Source: Dioscorea cayenensis subsp. rotundata (taxonomy: Eukaryota; Streptophyta; Magnoliopsida; Dioscoreales; Dioscoreaceae). Taken from it: a stretch of 64,000 nt of DNA. The notes under the pieces are model-generated. The model made no database searches and was not told the DNA's origin. It saw only the letters and a list, made by a program, of their open reading frames with translations. The stretch is taken from contig NC_052488.1 in assembly GCF_009730915.1 (NCBI RefSeq), positions 23,907,868-23,971,867 of the forward strand, given 5' to 3'. Positions 48,715-61,600 of this stretch are shown piece after piece. Each line of letters starts with the position of its first letter. Positions within the stretch are counted from its first letter, which is position 1. The position numbers and the translations under genes were made by a program.

Positions 48715-50813
48715 TCATGCATCTGGAACTGCTGCTGCTGCTGCTGCTGGTGTTGTACGCTTGATGGAGGCACACTTGATCAAATGGTTGTAGCTCCCCT
48801 TTTCCTTGAATAGCTGGGCAAAATGGTGCTTGCAGTAGAGAATGCCTTCAAGAGCAGCATAGTTTGATGGTGAAATGGGGCATCCCCCATGGGAACATTT
48901 GAAACAAGACTTGTGATATGCCTGTCCTTCAACAGTAACCTGCCAATTTTAACATAACGTCATCATCAATGCAGTGACAAGAAGGTAAAAGAGATATCCA
49001 TGAAATCAGAACAGAAGCTAAACTGAAATATCAAGGTCATCTAGACAGCCTAAGTTACACAGGACGTCAGGTTCAACCGATTTTACTGCCATGTTTAAGA
49101 CATAAACAACCATCATATGACTTGGTACTTGGGCTTATAAATCAGCGAGCATTCATATTTTGAGACCCCGAAACAACACAACCTAAGTAGTTATTAAAAT
49201 GGTTTCTTATATTCTCAAGACACCAACCAACAAGGACCAAAGCTCTACTTAAAGAATGCTATTGAATGTAAAATACTGAATAATACCACATATAAAAGCT
49301 GGGAATAAGGACAGAACGCAATCAGAGTGCTATTTCAATTTGTGATCAAGATCAAACCTTTTCAAGTGGATAAGCAGTTTTGCCGCAAGTGGCACATTTC
49401 TCTTGAGTTCCTGAAAACATGCCAGCAGCTTTGCTAGGGGACCTTGTCTGTGATAAAAACAAGATGGAGGAATTAAGTATAAACAAATTCCAACAAAGAC
49501 AACAGCTCTCAGAAAATATAAGCAAAGGTGGTGGTTGCCAAAGCTAACATACCAGTTCAGGTGTCAACTTTTCAGCAGACTTTACAGCTACCAAAGAAAA
49601 GGAATTCAGAAGTTAATGAAAAGGCCCATAAGCAAAAGATGAATATGTACATATATGACTTTGGAAGAGCCTCCTCACCTGACTGGAAGTTTTTGTTGAA
49701 GTTACCACTCTCTTTGAAGAGCTGCTCAAAATGAGGCTTGCAGTACAGAACACCTTCCATCGAAGAGAAATTGCTAAGCTGGAAGAAGAACAAAACAAAA
49801 CAAATGATCAACTAGATCATAAATATTTGGTTATTAACCATCAATATCACACTGTTTTTCATTAATTTTATTGAGTTGAGTCGCAGACAAAAAAATATTA
49901 AAAATTAACAGGCAGAAATCAATTTTGAGATCTTTTTGGTACTTACCATTAATTTGAAACATTTTCAAGGTGACGCAACCATGATCTTAATGACTTCAAT
50001 AACCAGAAGATTTGATAACAAAAATTAAATTTACTGGGTTCTAGTTACTTGTTAAAACAGCCACAAACATGAAGAGTAGCCACCATAATCATCCAACAGA
50101 CTCATTGTCGATAGAATTGATTAAAGGTGGTACTAGATAAATGGCAAGAAATTTGTAACTTAACAGCAGGATAAAAAAGGTTGGAGCAACATTTGACAAT
50201 AAAACATCATGACAAACAACACGTTTGCGTGTTTCCACAAAACTCTAATCAACATCGACCATCAACCTTAGCCAAAACCTTCTTTTCAAAGCAAGATAGA
50301 GTAGTATACCCTACATTTTGCTCGATCTCATCCACCAGCCCATTACCCACTGTAACAAGTGAATAAGCATAAGAAATGGCCGAAAAAGGTCAACTTTTTA
50401 TGCAATCTTTCCTCAAACCTACTTAGAGAAAAGTTGGAAAGAAACAAAAATGCTGTCTTTGTGATGCAGATTCCTTTGAAGGTAATTAGGGATCAAATAT
50501 AAAAAATTATTTCGCTCAGAAGGATCAAGTTTGACTTGATCTACAAACAAAGCCGTCATCCAGAGAGGAACAAGTTCCCACATTTTTTCCCACATTTTTT
50601 TTTTCTTTTTGAGTTCTTCGTATATCTAAGAAATGGAAAACAATCGAAATAATCCGAGAAGGGAAAGCAAACGCTTGCCTTGAGGGTTCCTTTGCAGTGG
50701 CTGCACTTGAAGCAGGACTTATGATAAGCGATCCCATCGGCCATCAGCTGATCCATCGGATACACCGTCTTCTCACAAGCCTTGCACTTCTGCTGCGTCC
50801 CAATGAAAGACAT
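48715..50813 (-). CDS. WLIM2: Two-LIM-domain actin-binding protein, WLIM2 type
   Basis: Five exons: 50813-50679, 49778-49679, 49587-49553, 49447-49358 and 48939-48715; 194 aa. LIM1 runs from KCKACEKTVYPMDQLMADG through CFKCSHCKGTLKLSNFSSME to LYCKPHFEQLF. LIM2 runs from KCATCGKTAYPLEKVTVEGQ through CFKCSHGGCPISPSNYAALE to LYCKHHFAQLFKEKGSYNHL. The tail is a short poly-Ala run coded by a GCA repeat. The Cys/His zinc ligands of both domains are present. Plant LIM proteins of this class bundle actin filaments in the cytoplasm and can enter the nucleus. Intron 1 starts with GC, not GT (AAG/GCAAGC), and ends AG; this is needed to join GTLK to LSNFSSMEG. Start is the conserved MSFIGTQQKC rather than an in-frame ATG 54 bp upstream. 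Frame intact. Confidence 0.95.
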
Positions 50814-52428
50814 CTTATCTCTTTCTCTCCGATCTGAAACCAAATCAAAAACCAAAAACATTTTCAAGATCTAGACCAATAAAAATCCAAAACCAGAAAA
50901 TCCCAAGAGAAACAGCAAGAACCTGAAAAACTTGGCAGATCCCTCGCTCTCTCGCCTGAGATTCAAGATCGCACAAGCAACAAAGCCACGATTGGAACGA
51001 AGCCGGAGGGGAGGGTCCTCTCTCTTCACAGCGAATGATAAAAAAGAGGGAAAGGAAAAGCGGAGAAGCGTGGAAGAGTCATCGTGTTATTTCGCAGAAC
51101 GGGTCCATAAAAAAAAAGCCACCTTTCGTTGTCTGCAATCAGGGTACGCGTTTCCAAACACGAAGTTAATATGAACACCAATGAAAACACGCCACATACT
51201 CTCTTTGACAACAATCAAACACTTTGGCATACGTGGAGGTTCCCCATTGGCTTACACGAAATTAGGGTCATGTTTCCTCTCCTTCAATGGTCGATTGGAT
51301 GCCTTAGCAACAGTGCTGACGTGGAGGAATTATCCTCCTGTCCTTACTCTTATTCCTCGTTACTATAAGTATCCGCCTTTAAATTTTTTTTTAATTATAC
51401 ACAATATCTTTCTTTTAAAATTAGTTATGATTAGTTTTACAATTAACAGCTGTTAATTGTTCGAAAGAACATATTCTAATTTTTTTTTTTCATATATATG
51501 TTTTTCTAATTTAACATTCTTATCAATTTCAAGAGACGTCATGGATAAGATTTGGAAGTTGGAACTTTTTTTTTTCTAAATAACTTTTTAAATTGGTTAA
51601 ACGTTTATGGGAAGTCTCAAATTAGTATAGAATAGTCATGCAATTTAACAAAAAGATTAGGCGGTTGAGCCGGCTCTATCAGCTTTGGTTGGCTGCTTAA
51701 ATATAATCGATATGGTTGTTGGATTATTGGGTGATGTGAGGGATATCAATGTGTTGTTGGTTTTTTTCTCTTCAGTAGAACAATACTTTAGGCATGTTCT
51801 GAGATGTGGTCCCAGGGGAAACATAGACAATATTGGAAATGGGTTCCATTCTGAGATAAGATTGAAGCCAAAGTTTGACTAGATATACCCTGCAATTGTC
51901 AGTATATCTCATTGCTCCTTTCAAACCGTAAACCGTAACAGAGCAATCTGCAATTAATAATCTGAGCTAGAAATTTAGCCACAGCTTAAGTGAGATAAGG
52001 AAGCAAAATGTAGTAGAACTCGAACCGATCATCTCGGCAATGCTTGTACATTCATCAACTCAAACAATGTTAATAGTAGGTTATATTTTACAAATCATGT
52101 CAATCATCTCAGCAATGCTTGTACATTCATCAACTCAAACAATGCTAATAGTAGGTTATATTTTACAAATCATGTCAAACTTCTCTCACAAATGAAATGA
52201 CTAAACAATCTCAGCAGCTTCCAACAATTGGAGGAAAACAAACACACCTCACTCCAGTAAAATAAAAATAAGAGACACAAACAGCAGACAAATGAAGATA
52301 TATTATCAGAAACTACATTATAAAACCACTGAGCTTCAACTGTAAAATGGATGGTGCAGTAAGCTCCCATACACGCATAACTAGGAGAATGTTAATTAAC
52401 TGATCAAATATGGCAAAACCTCCATCAT
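50814..52428. other. WLIM2 leader/promoter and intergenic DNA
   Basis: The first ~250 bp probably include WLIM2 5' UTR and a leader intron. A perfect 22-bp palindrome lies at 51439-51460 and a 75-bp tandem duplication at 52028-52178. The right end is the reticulon 3' UTR. No coding gene seen. Confidence 0.5.
52028..52178. repeat. Near-perfect tandem duplication, 75-bp unit
   Basis: The unit beginning ATCATCTCGGCAATGC at 52028 repeats at 52103 (ATCATCTCAGCAATGC) with only about two substitutions over 75 bp. It lies at the 3' side of the reticulon gene. A recent local duplication. Confidence 0.88.
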
Positions 52429-53826
52429 TTACAGATTCTTCTTCTTCTCCATAATCCACATCTCAACTTCGTTAAAACACTTTTCATAGCTCTCATACCC
52501 ATACAGCACATCGCCATAGGCCGTGATTAAATATCTGTCAACATAATCTTCATACCTCTCATATAATGCAGGGGCAGTCAGAACAATGACAAGGCCTGTT
52601 AGGGAACCAAAGATAAATAAATACATAAATAAAAAGAACAAATAGCTCATTAACAGCCTGAAGACCATGTTGCATGATCCACAAACATATTTCTTAATAT
52701 ATGAACTGTATAATCATCATGAGCTCCATAATGATCATGGTGTGTTGTCATACAACGAGTGGATACACATGTTTCATCAATTCCCTAATAATTACTTGAA
52801 AAATGATTATGAATAAACAGGTAGGTCACTTAAACCACAAGTCACAAACAATGTGATGTTTCTTTCCAATGTTCTATACTGCTCAGTGCATATTAATTTA
52901 ATTGAAAAATGAAAGGAGAACTGGAGAAGGCAATGCCATTGCCATTAATGTTGACTCTGAAACAAAAAAGAATGAGTAGACATGGAAGCCAACACCACAT
53001 ACAAAATCAAGGATTTTAGTCTAATAAAAATGTACATGCAACTTACTGGTGTATCCCAGAGTCATGGAATCAGCAAAGCCACCAACAAGAGACACAAGCC
53101 ATAAGCATGCAGCTACTCTGTAGAAAAGCAGAGTGTCCCTTCCAAGTGCAATCCTATAACAAGCTGAAAGTAACATATTCACACAAGAAGACACAAGCAT
53201 TGCAGCTTCATTTATAACTTGTGCTGATATGTGCAGCTCTGGCAAAGGCGGAGGTGGCCTGCATTGAATTTAAATAGATAGTATCATAAGATTTTTCATC
53301 TAATTTGGTATGAATTTTGCTATTGCCATGATTCATGAATAAATCAAAGGCTGGCAAACAAATACGGAAAAGCATCTCCATTTAGGAGTCTATAATCTTA
53401 GAATTGAGTGATCGAATACAGTGACACAAAGCACGAATTCATACCTGTTAAGGATCCCTGCAGCCTTGGACCAAACAAAGAAAATGGAGAACAAGAGCAG
53501 CAGGACATTAGAAACAAGCCGCAAGAGTGTATAGCCAGATAATTCAAAAACCACCCAAGAAGCAAGAGTGGCAAGCAGTAATCCCATTGACACATCTCTT
53601 CTCCTCCAGAGAATCACATCTGCAACTGCAAAGGCATAACAATGTCCACAATTCTTAGCCAAAATATTCCAAATAAGAAATCAGAGCAAGGTCTGATAAA
53701 TGGTAACATGAAGAAGAAGAAGAAGAAGAAGAAGAAGAAGAAGAAGAAGGATCACCAACCAAATCCACCGCCGAGGATCTCGTGGACGGAGAGCTGCCTT
53801 CCAAGGAATCGAGAGGATGAGGCCAT
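52429..53826 (-). CDS. Reticulon-like protein (RTNLB), short N-terminus type
   Basis: Four exons: 53826-53760, 53625-53445, 53258-53047 and 52595-52429; 208 aa. The short N-terminus MASSSRFLGRQLSVHEILGG leads into a reticulon homology domain: VADVILWRRRDVSMGLL, a first long hydrophobic hairpin (about residues 37-75), the loop with PPPPLPELHISAQVINEAAM, and a second long hydrophobic pair ending TLGYTSLVIVLTAPALYERY. The C-terminus is VDRYLITAYG and then a lysine-rich tail KKKNL. The long hairpins wedge into the outer leaflet of the ER membrane and curve tubules. A C-terminal lysine pattern fits ER retention. Intron 1 contains an (AAG)n microsatellite (53711-53750). Frame intact. Confidence 0.92.
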
Positions 53827-54534
53827 GGATCAAACGGGAAGATTGAGATTGAAACGAAGGATGGGAAGGAATATGGGAGGGCGGCGGCGGTAACAGGATG
53901 AAAAGCGGGAGTGTTGTCCGCTTTTCCGTTGTTGGTTTGGCGGTGTTTGCTGACGGAAAGGACGGTGGTGGGACCGGGCGGGTGCCGGCCCAGAACCAGT
54001 GCCCAGTGGAGTGTTGTGCTGGTGAGGCCCTCCACTCCATTATTAACCATATAATACAACCAACGCTTTTTCTGGTTTCAGATAAAAAGAATGACTTGAT
54101 TTTGAGGAAAAGTTAGATGGCGGTTTTGCAACTCTTGGCCACTACTTGTTGATTGTGATATTAATATCACTTTATTAGTTTCAAGGAAAGATTTCATCAT
54201 ACTGTGTGTTCTAGAGTTGGTAGAGATGTTTGAATGGAATCCAAAGCTGGGGTGAGGATTTGGGGATAATAAATAATATCCAACTTAGTAAAGCATAGAC
54301 AAGAGCTTTGACATTAGAGAAATCAATTAACAATAATCCGATCAAGAAAATACAACAAAAAGAACTTTTGATAAAACAAAAGATGCACAAACACATGCGT
54401 GTTCTTCATTCCCTGAAAACCTTTTAAGCTGGCCACGTTCATTGTCTTGGGTGAGAGAGCTTAGGATTGATGCACAGAATGGCCTGTCAAAAGGTGGCAT
54501 CTGAAATTTCCTCAAAATTTAACACAAACAAGCC
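53827..54534. other. Reticulon promoter and ataxin-3 3' UTR
   Basis: Between two minus-strand genes. The left ~200 bp are GC-richer and hold the reticulon 5' UTR and promoter; the right part is the ataxin-3 3' UTR. Nothing else recognised. Confidence 0.5.
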
Positions 54535-57500
54535 TCACAGTTTTTTGTGGTCTTTGGGGATGATAGGTTCATCAACAACAGTAAAAGCAGAACTTGAGTT
54601 CGGAACCTCAGGCTCACCAGTTTGAACATTAGCAATCTCAGCATTTACAGTGTCACGGTCGGTGCTGCTAGCATTCTTTTCTGGCAAGGGTGCGGGAGAC
54701 TCCACCAAGCAACTTTGTCCTTGAATGATGCCTGCTCCACTGCTGAAAGCAGAAGAATCCATCAAGCTAGCTGCAATGGCAGCATTTAAATCATCCTCTT
54801 CCTGCTTCAACAGGGCCTCATCTTCACCAACATATTCAGTAGAGTGCAAAGGCACTGATGAGCCCTCATTTTGGGTAGGGACCGGATTTTGATTGCACGA
54901 CTTTGTGATTCTCTCAGCATCTTCAGGTGTAAGCCATACCCCAAAGCCATTTGAACCTTCAGATGAGATTGGGCAGTCTTTGGGGAAGTTCCCCCTCACC
55001 AGGAAAATGCTCCATCCAGAGCCCTTAAGAGTATCCAGGTAAGCTGAGAGGTAAAACTTGGAGAGATGTTCAGGGGCAGGGTAGAGACTGTTGAAATTAT
55101 ACCATTCCCCATTCACCTTGCGAATGCAGAACCAATGGTTATGCAAGTGGCATATGAATGCACTCTCCAATTCAGGATCATACTTTGATGGCTCTGCAAC
55201 AGGGGAATCTAGGGGTATAACTTGCAGATCCCACACCTCCAAGGCTTTTTGTAAGACCTACATAACATAAAATCTAGAGGTCATTAAATTGTAACTTGTG
55301 TAAGCATCAAGGGCAACGGAGTCATCTGCTCTTGACATATGAATAATGCTAAACGTCGATCACAAGCAGCAAAATAACATATGGGAAGAAAACAATGAAA
55401 TGATTGGAATGAGGATGGCTGCATACTGCAAGCAAAATATAATTGCCCATCAGCTTAATGGAAACAGTTTAAGCAAAAAATATGGGCTGTCAAACGACGA
55501 AATGGTTTCACAATTGAAGTCAAACAAGTCAAAATTCCAACTTTTGTTGCCCTGTAGCACACTGATCTAATACTATCTTTCCCCAGGTGTCACATAAACC
55601 TATGGAATGTAGTATACAACTTGCTCTCATGCTTGGATAAAAGTATTGATGGACATTTTCTATTGAGTTGACAAATACATCATATTCATAACATAGAGAA
55701 GTGACAAATGCTCGCCATTTGAGAGTGCTCACATGCACATTCCATAAATTCTATATTGGGCAAATCTCTACAAGCACATCTATAGTAACAAATCTCCCCG
55801 TTTTTTCGTTGACATTATTAACCTTTATGTCCTGTTCAGATAAGAACCTACAACTCTTACTCATCTTTGCATAAAGAAGTGTTCACAACAGTAGGAAAAA
55901 CAGTTTGAAGCAACCATGCCATCTGCATTGATGTAAATAATCTAAAAACAGTTGAACCAGATCTAAAATGTTTATAATCCGAGTAAGACAGTCAAATTAT
56001 TAGCTCACACAGTTGGAATATTCAAAAGCAAGAAAAACAGGTTGTGGGAAACCAAGATTGAGTTCAGCAATGATGATAGATCAGTGTTGGCCCCAAAACA
56101 AGCTGATAAGCTATGATTACTGCTGCCATGCCCATGTTGGGGATGAGTCAGAGCTTGTCCAAGTCACAGCACAATTGACAACCCTAAATGGTAAGGCTTT
56201 ATTATACCTAAAGAAACTTGAGCCATGAGATTGAATGGCAAAGCTCTTTAAAGTTTTTCACACAAAAACAATATACAAATAATCGAAAATGTTTATAATC
56301 CGAGTAAGACAGTCAAATTATAAGCTCACACAGTTGGCATATTCAAAAGCAAGAAAAACAGGTTGTGGGAAACCAAGATTGAGTTCAACATTGATGATAG
56401 ATCAGTGTTGGCCCCAAAAACAAGCTGATAGGCTTTGATTACTTCTGTCATGCCTATTTTTGGGGATGAGTCAGAGCTTGTCCAAGTCACAGCACAATTG
56501 ACAACCCTAAATGGTAAGGCTTTATTATGCCTCAAGAAACTTGAGCCATGAGCTTGAATGGCAAAGCTCTTTAAAGTTTTTCGCACAAAAACAATATACA
56601 AATGCCAAAGCAAGAAAGGTTAAATTTTCCCTAAAAGACATGAAGGTCATTTGACGTGTTCGACAAAAACAAAATGGATACAAGTAATAAAAGGTTGTCT
56701 GAACACAGAATATGCAAGAGACTATAGATAAATGTAAAACAAAGTGATTCTGTAATTTAAACCGCATAAAACAAACTGTCGTGTTTAAGGAAACACCAAA
56801 ATATTCGGCAGTAAAAGAAAACGTGTGACATAATCATTCATGTCCTGTAATCTCATGCAACAAGTAGATCCACTAGTAATCCCTGACCTTTTTACTCTTC
56901 TGATCTATGAAGAACTATTGGTAGCTATCATGAAGTGGAATCAAGGGACATTAAAGTGCAAATAAATAAAATGCATCATGGTTGCAAAAGAGATAAAAAA
57001 CCAACATTCAAGCAAGTAATTAGTGCTAACAGCTTTCAAGAAAAATTCATGATTGCTGAAAGAGGACTACAGCAGAACTAGCATAAATCTATATTATTTT
57101 GTAATGCACGCTTCCTTATTCTCAAGAAAATAGAATATGGGTGTTAAAAAAAATAAAATGAAGTTGCAAAGGAATCATAGGGGAACAATCAGTTTTTGGG
57201 GAGACTCATACAACACTACAGGCGGTTGAATTCCCACTCCTTCTGTGAAGAAAGAAAGCCAAAGGGAATATATCATGATCAAGATTCAAAAAGGGCGAGG
57301 CTTTGGCTCTTATTATGCCAAACCTATAAATCCAAAAATCTAGTAAAAAGATTTCAAGAACAGTTTTTCTCTTAGATATCATCTTCCTGAGCTATTTTTT
57401 TCTACTCTATCACCAACACTCTTGTCAAATATAAATCATGAGGCAAAAGATCATAAGAGGAAATGGATAATAGTTCCTCCAGTGATGCATATGCGCGATG

Positions 57501-57835
57501 GTGTATAGCAGATACTAATCTAAGTTTAACCTTGCTCGATCTAATGGCGAAATCTAACAGCGAAAACCCAAGTAAAAACCCCACCTGGATGCTGAAATCA
57601 CCGCCCATGGACACATTGTGCGAGTCCTCGGAAAGGAAGTCACCAGAGAGACCGCCATCGACACCTTTGGAGCATCATCTGCCGCTCCCCTCCTATCAAG
57701 ATCGGACGCGAGAGCCGCGAGGTCGAACTCGGAGAAGAAAGGCCCTTGCAAGACGGTGTTAACACAGTGGACGGCGCAAAGCTTGCTCTCCTGCATCTCA
57801 TGGTAAAGAAGCCCGCCATTGATGGGAACTTCCAT
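54535..57835 (-). CDS. ATXN3: Ataxin-3 homologue (Josephin-domain deubiquitinase)
   Basis: Two exons, 57835-57585 and 55257-54535, with a 2.3-kb intron; about 324 aa. The Josephin catalytic set is visible: Gln and Cys in HEMQESKLCAVHCVNTVLQG, His in LHNHWFCIRKVNGEWYNF and Asn in the same block (WYNFNSL). Around GSGWSIFLVRGNFP the Josephin fold ends. A UIM-like helix DDLNAAIAASLMDSS follows, then an acidic, disordered tail. A cysteine protease that trims ubiquitin chains, in cytosol and nucleus, known in animals to partner with p97/CDC48. No polyglutamine tract is present. Exon 1 changes frame once near 57655; one more G there gives GGLSGDFLSEDSHNVSMGGD, the expected sequence, so a missing homopolymer base is likely. 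Confidence 0.9.
55965..56602. repeat. Tandem duplication, ~320-bp unit, inside the ataxin-3 intron
   Basis: AAAATGTTTATAATCCGAGT at 55965 recurs at 56286; the copies run in step to about 56602. Roughly 5% of positions differ plus a few small indels. No terminal inverted repeats, poly(A) tail or target duplication seen, so a segmental tandem duplication of intron DNA. Confidence 0.88.
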
Positions 57836-58644
57836 CGCGTAAATCCCTGGAGATCGTCGCAAACTCCGTCGAAGGCCCAACAGCAGCAGCTATTGACCGC
57901 TGAAAAGCCCTAGACGAGCTGGAGTGGCGCTGGCGTGCTACAGTGCTTCTCCAAAAACCGACAGACGAGCACTCGAAGAAAAGCCTTCAGCTGCGGCATT
58001 TCGCTCTTCATGTTCCACGTGTCTCCCAGTCATCGGGTTCGCTCCGGGTCTAAATCCGGACCCAATTTGCAAAATTGGTTAAACTTATTATGAACCAATT
58101 CGGACCAACATCACCGGACTCATATCAGCATATATATAATATATATATATATATATTTCTCAAATTCTCTTTCATTATATTATTACTTACATTATATTCT
58201 CGCGTCAAAAACGTAAGATATTATTATTATTCCTTTCATTATATTTTCATCCGTCAAAGTCTCAATTCTTTCTCAATTAAAAGCACGCTTTTATGAGTGT
58301 TAAAAAGGAGATTTCTGAGAATGGGGAATGATGGTGTGTTTACATACCAGCACAAACCAGCACACATGACATGCATGTGTGTTTACATGCAAGTTGCACA
58401 CCTATTGCCCATCTTATCCACACATATAAACACAGCAAGACAAGATATCCAACACAAGAAACAAAGAATTAGTTCATTGGGAGAAAAAGTTGTACTGATT
58501 TCTTCTGATGGAGTTCACAGTAAGGACTACAGAAAGCAAGAGGAAAGTCACAGATACAGAGTGAACACATTCTCTTTGATGAAGCTATGTCGGATGAAGA
58601 ACACTGGAAGCATGAAAATGTTTTGGTTGGGAAATTGTCAAATT
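57836..58644. other. Ataxin-3 promoter and OTU gene 3' UTR
   Basis: GC-rich to about 58060 (ataxin-3 leader and promoter), then AT-rich with a (TA)n run at 58132-58158. No coding content. Confidence 0.5.
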
Positions 58645-61600
58645 TTAAACAAGCAGGTCATAGTGGTTGTTACCACTATATAACAACTTCACCGGCATCC
58701 TTTTCTTTCTCTGCTTTGAGGCCTTGCTGAATTCTAACCCATACTCGGCGATAGGAATAAAACTATTGCTCCTTGTTCCACCAGTATGCTGTCAGCCAAT
58801 GATAGAATATATTTTAGATACAAATAGGAACATCAAAGATGCTCAACTTTTAAGCACAACAGTAATTAGGCATGTTCTCTACATTTTTCTTTTCCTTTTT
58901 ATCTGTTTTTGAGAAGGTAAATAAGTAATAAACCTGATTCATTACACAAAACTGCAAAAGAGGTGTTGCACATGTAGAACGAGTTCCTTCAAGGATGGCA
59001 AACTAAATGAATGGTTATTTTCCAATGGATGAAAGGAGAATAAAACTATGGGTCCATTCAATCTGCATAACAGGCTTGGAAGTTTAAAAAGAAAGTAGCT
59101 ACATAACCGTATCAAAAGCCAGTTCCAATGTATGCTTTTAAAAAGAGAATTTGGACCATACATGACTTAGATGTTGAGCAGAAATATGATCAACAGCTGA
59201 ACTGAGATGTGCAGGGTATGAGTGATGCACGTTGATAACCGAACAAATTGATTCTGAACCTAACCAGCATAGTGTTGCATGAGCTCTTTTTAAAAAAAGA
59301 TATTACTCTTGGTCCCAATTGAGTAAACATAATCCGCAGATTAATTGATTTTCATGGATCATTAGTAATTTAGTCAACCCAACTTGTCCACTAGTGCAAA
59401 TATCCAAATGACTAGCATAACACAAATGTCTTCCAGAATCAAACCCAATAAAGGGGTTTTCCCCTGCAGAAAAATTCTTCATTGCAATTTGGGCGGCAAA
59501 TTGATGGAGTCTAATGCAAAAGAAAGTACCTCATGTTCAGGTATGTATACAATGATTGGCTGATGACATAACTTTGACAACACCTGAGGTGGAAGTTATT
59601 ATTAGAATATGAAATTAATATGAAAGAAAAAGAGGCAACTATGCTACCACATAAAAATTTCCCATTTAAAAGCTTTTAAATACTAAAAAGAAGAGGAATC
59701 AAATGATGACCTCCAATCAGATTGGCATCCTTATTCTGTTCAAAAGAAATAAAAGATGATAAAAGATAGAAATTATACTTGAGTATTACTATTAAACACG
59801 TTTAAAATGATATGTCTGATTTGGTGATCAGATGCATTATAAGTCCAACCAAGCAAGATTACTACACTAGATTTTTCCAATAATGATTTTTAATGAGAAA
59901 TTAATATCGCATAGAGTCAAAAATAAGAACAAAAAGAGAAATGGAGGGGTATTGGTTAATATTAAAATGAATACTAACGCATCAAGTCTCCACAAATTCA
60001 CTTAAGTTTGGATCTCTCATCATATACCTTGGCATCTGATGGGGATAATCAGAACCAGATTACAATCTGATAAAAATCTCTTTACAAAGAATAAACAAAC
60101 ATGAATTGGAATTTTACCAGTAATTCTGATTCGCCTCCCCCAAAAAAATCAGGCCATTGAATTCGTTGGCAATACCTACAACAAAAATGGAAAAGATCTA
60201 GAAAACTTAACATCTTTTTGATAGAGGATCACATTTACTGGTCATTGAAGACTCCAAGGTACACCAAAGCCTACCGTTTTAAAGACTCATCTACAGTGAT
60301 TGCAACCAAAAGCTTCTTCATAATCAAGTCTGTCTTTGTCACTTTCACATATGATCTCTTTCACAGCCATCCTAAGTTCATCTGCATATCTCAGAAGTTA
60401 ATATACTCCACAAACTTGGAATTTGGCAAACAAAACAAAGCAAGAAAGAACAAATTATTTTTCAGGGATCATTCACATGAGGACACAGCAATCCTAATGA
60501 ATCTCTGCAAACAAGATTAATTGCTTGTAAAAAGAGAAAACTGCTGAATTAATAATGTGCCCAAAGACGTCAATTACCAATAAACATGAAACCAACTGAA
60601 TGTAAGGGAAGTCAACTGCTTATGCCACCATCATGAATAACAGATGGATATCATGGAAGAATTAAGTGAAGATGAACATTTTTACATATTGCAAGTTCAA
60701 ATAGAGGTAGTGAGGACATGGTATAGATATAAACATTGAGCAGTTGCATTGAGTTGAGTGTCAATTGAGCAATATATTCAACTACAAGACTGGATAAAGA
60801 AACTAAAAGAAAACTGTGTAGATTTTTAAAGTTCTGAACAGTGCTGCTTCAACAAGGCAAGGTTGTTTCCCACACAAGAATCAACAAATTCATCTATCCT
60901 TGTATCATAGATCCTCAAGAATCTACCTGCATCGTCTCTCTCTTGCCCAGGACCAAGTGAAATTCCTTTGTTGTGAGCCATTCCTTTTATCTGCAGGAGC
61001 CATATATCGGCCAAATATCACCATGCACAAATATTTCAAAATTTTTGGGAGTGAATTGCCGCTGAAATATAATGCACTATAAATCAGTCATGAAAAGCAG
61101 CATCCTGCAAACAATGATTTACCAGCACATCTGTAGAAGCTCAATGAATGCCATGCAAATCTCATCAGAAAGGGAAAACAAAAGCGAAATAAGAGATCGG
61201 TAAATGAAGAACAAGTATGGGCAGAATTGTCATAAGAAAATCGCTTCAGCGTTTTTACCACCAAAATTTTATTTCAGAAATGCTACCAAAGTATCACAAA
61301 GAATGTAAGCATGATCTTGGGCCACTCAGCAATCAATCAAATATAACATAATAACTACATAACTTACAAAGCTATAGGCACAGATAAAACGAAAATTCAA
61401 TAGATAATCCTTATTCCTTACCAGCGCGCGAAACATGCAACGCCCATCACCTGTGACTTTCTGAACCGAATAGCGTTGCACTTTCTTCATTGCAGGTGAA
61501 ACCTTACCCCTAGTATTTTAACAAATCATCCAAGAAGAAGATAAATTTTATATCAGCAATCTTTAGTCATTGAAAATGAGAAGAAACAACAAAAACAAAA

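Noticed and set aside
60927-61014. OTU exon 3 read through to a stop near 60826
   Set aside because: A donor (GCAG/GTAGA) at 60927 joins in frame to DELRMAVKE, the expected OTU sequence; read-through gives unrelated residues.
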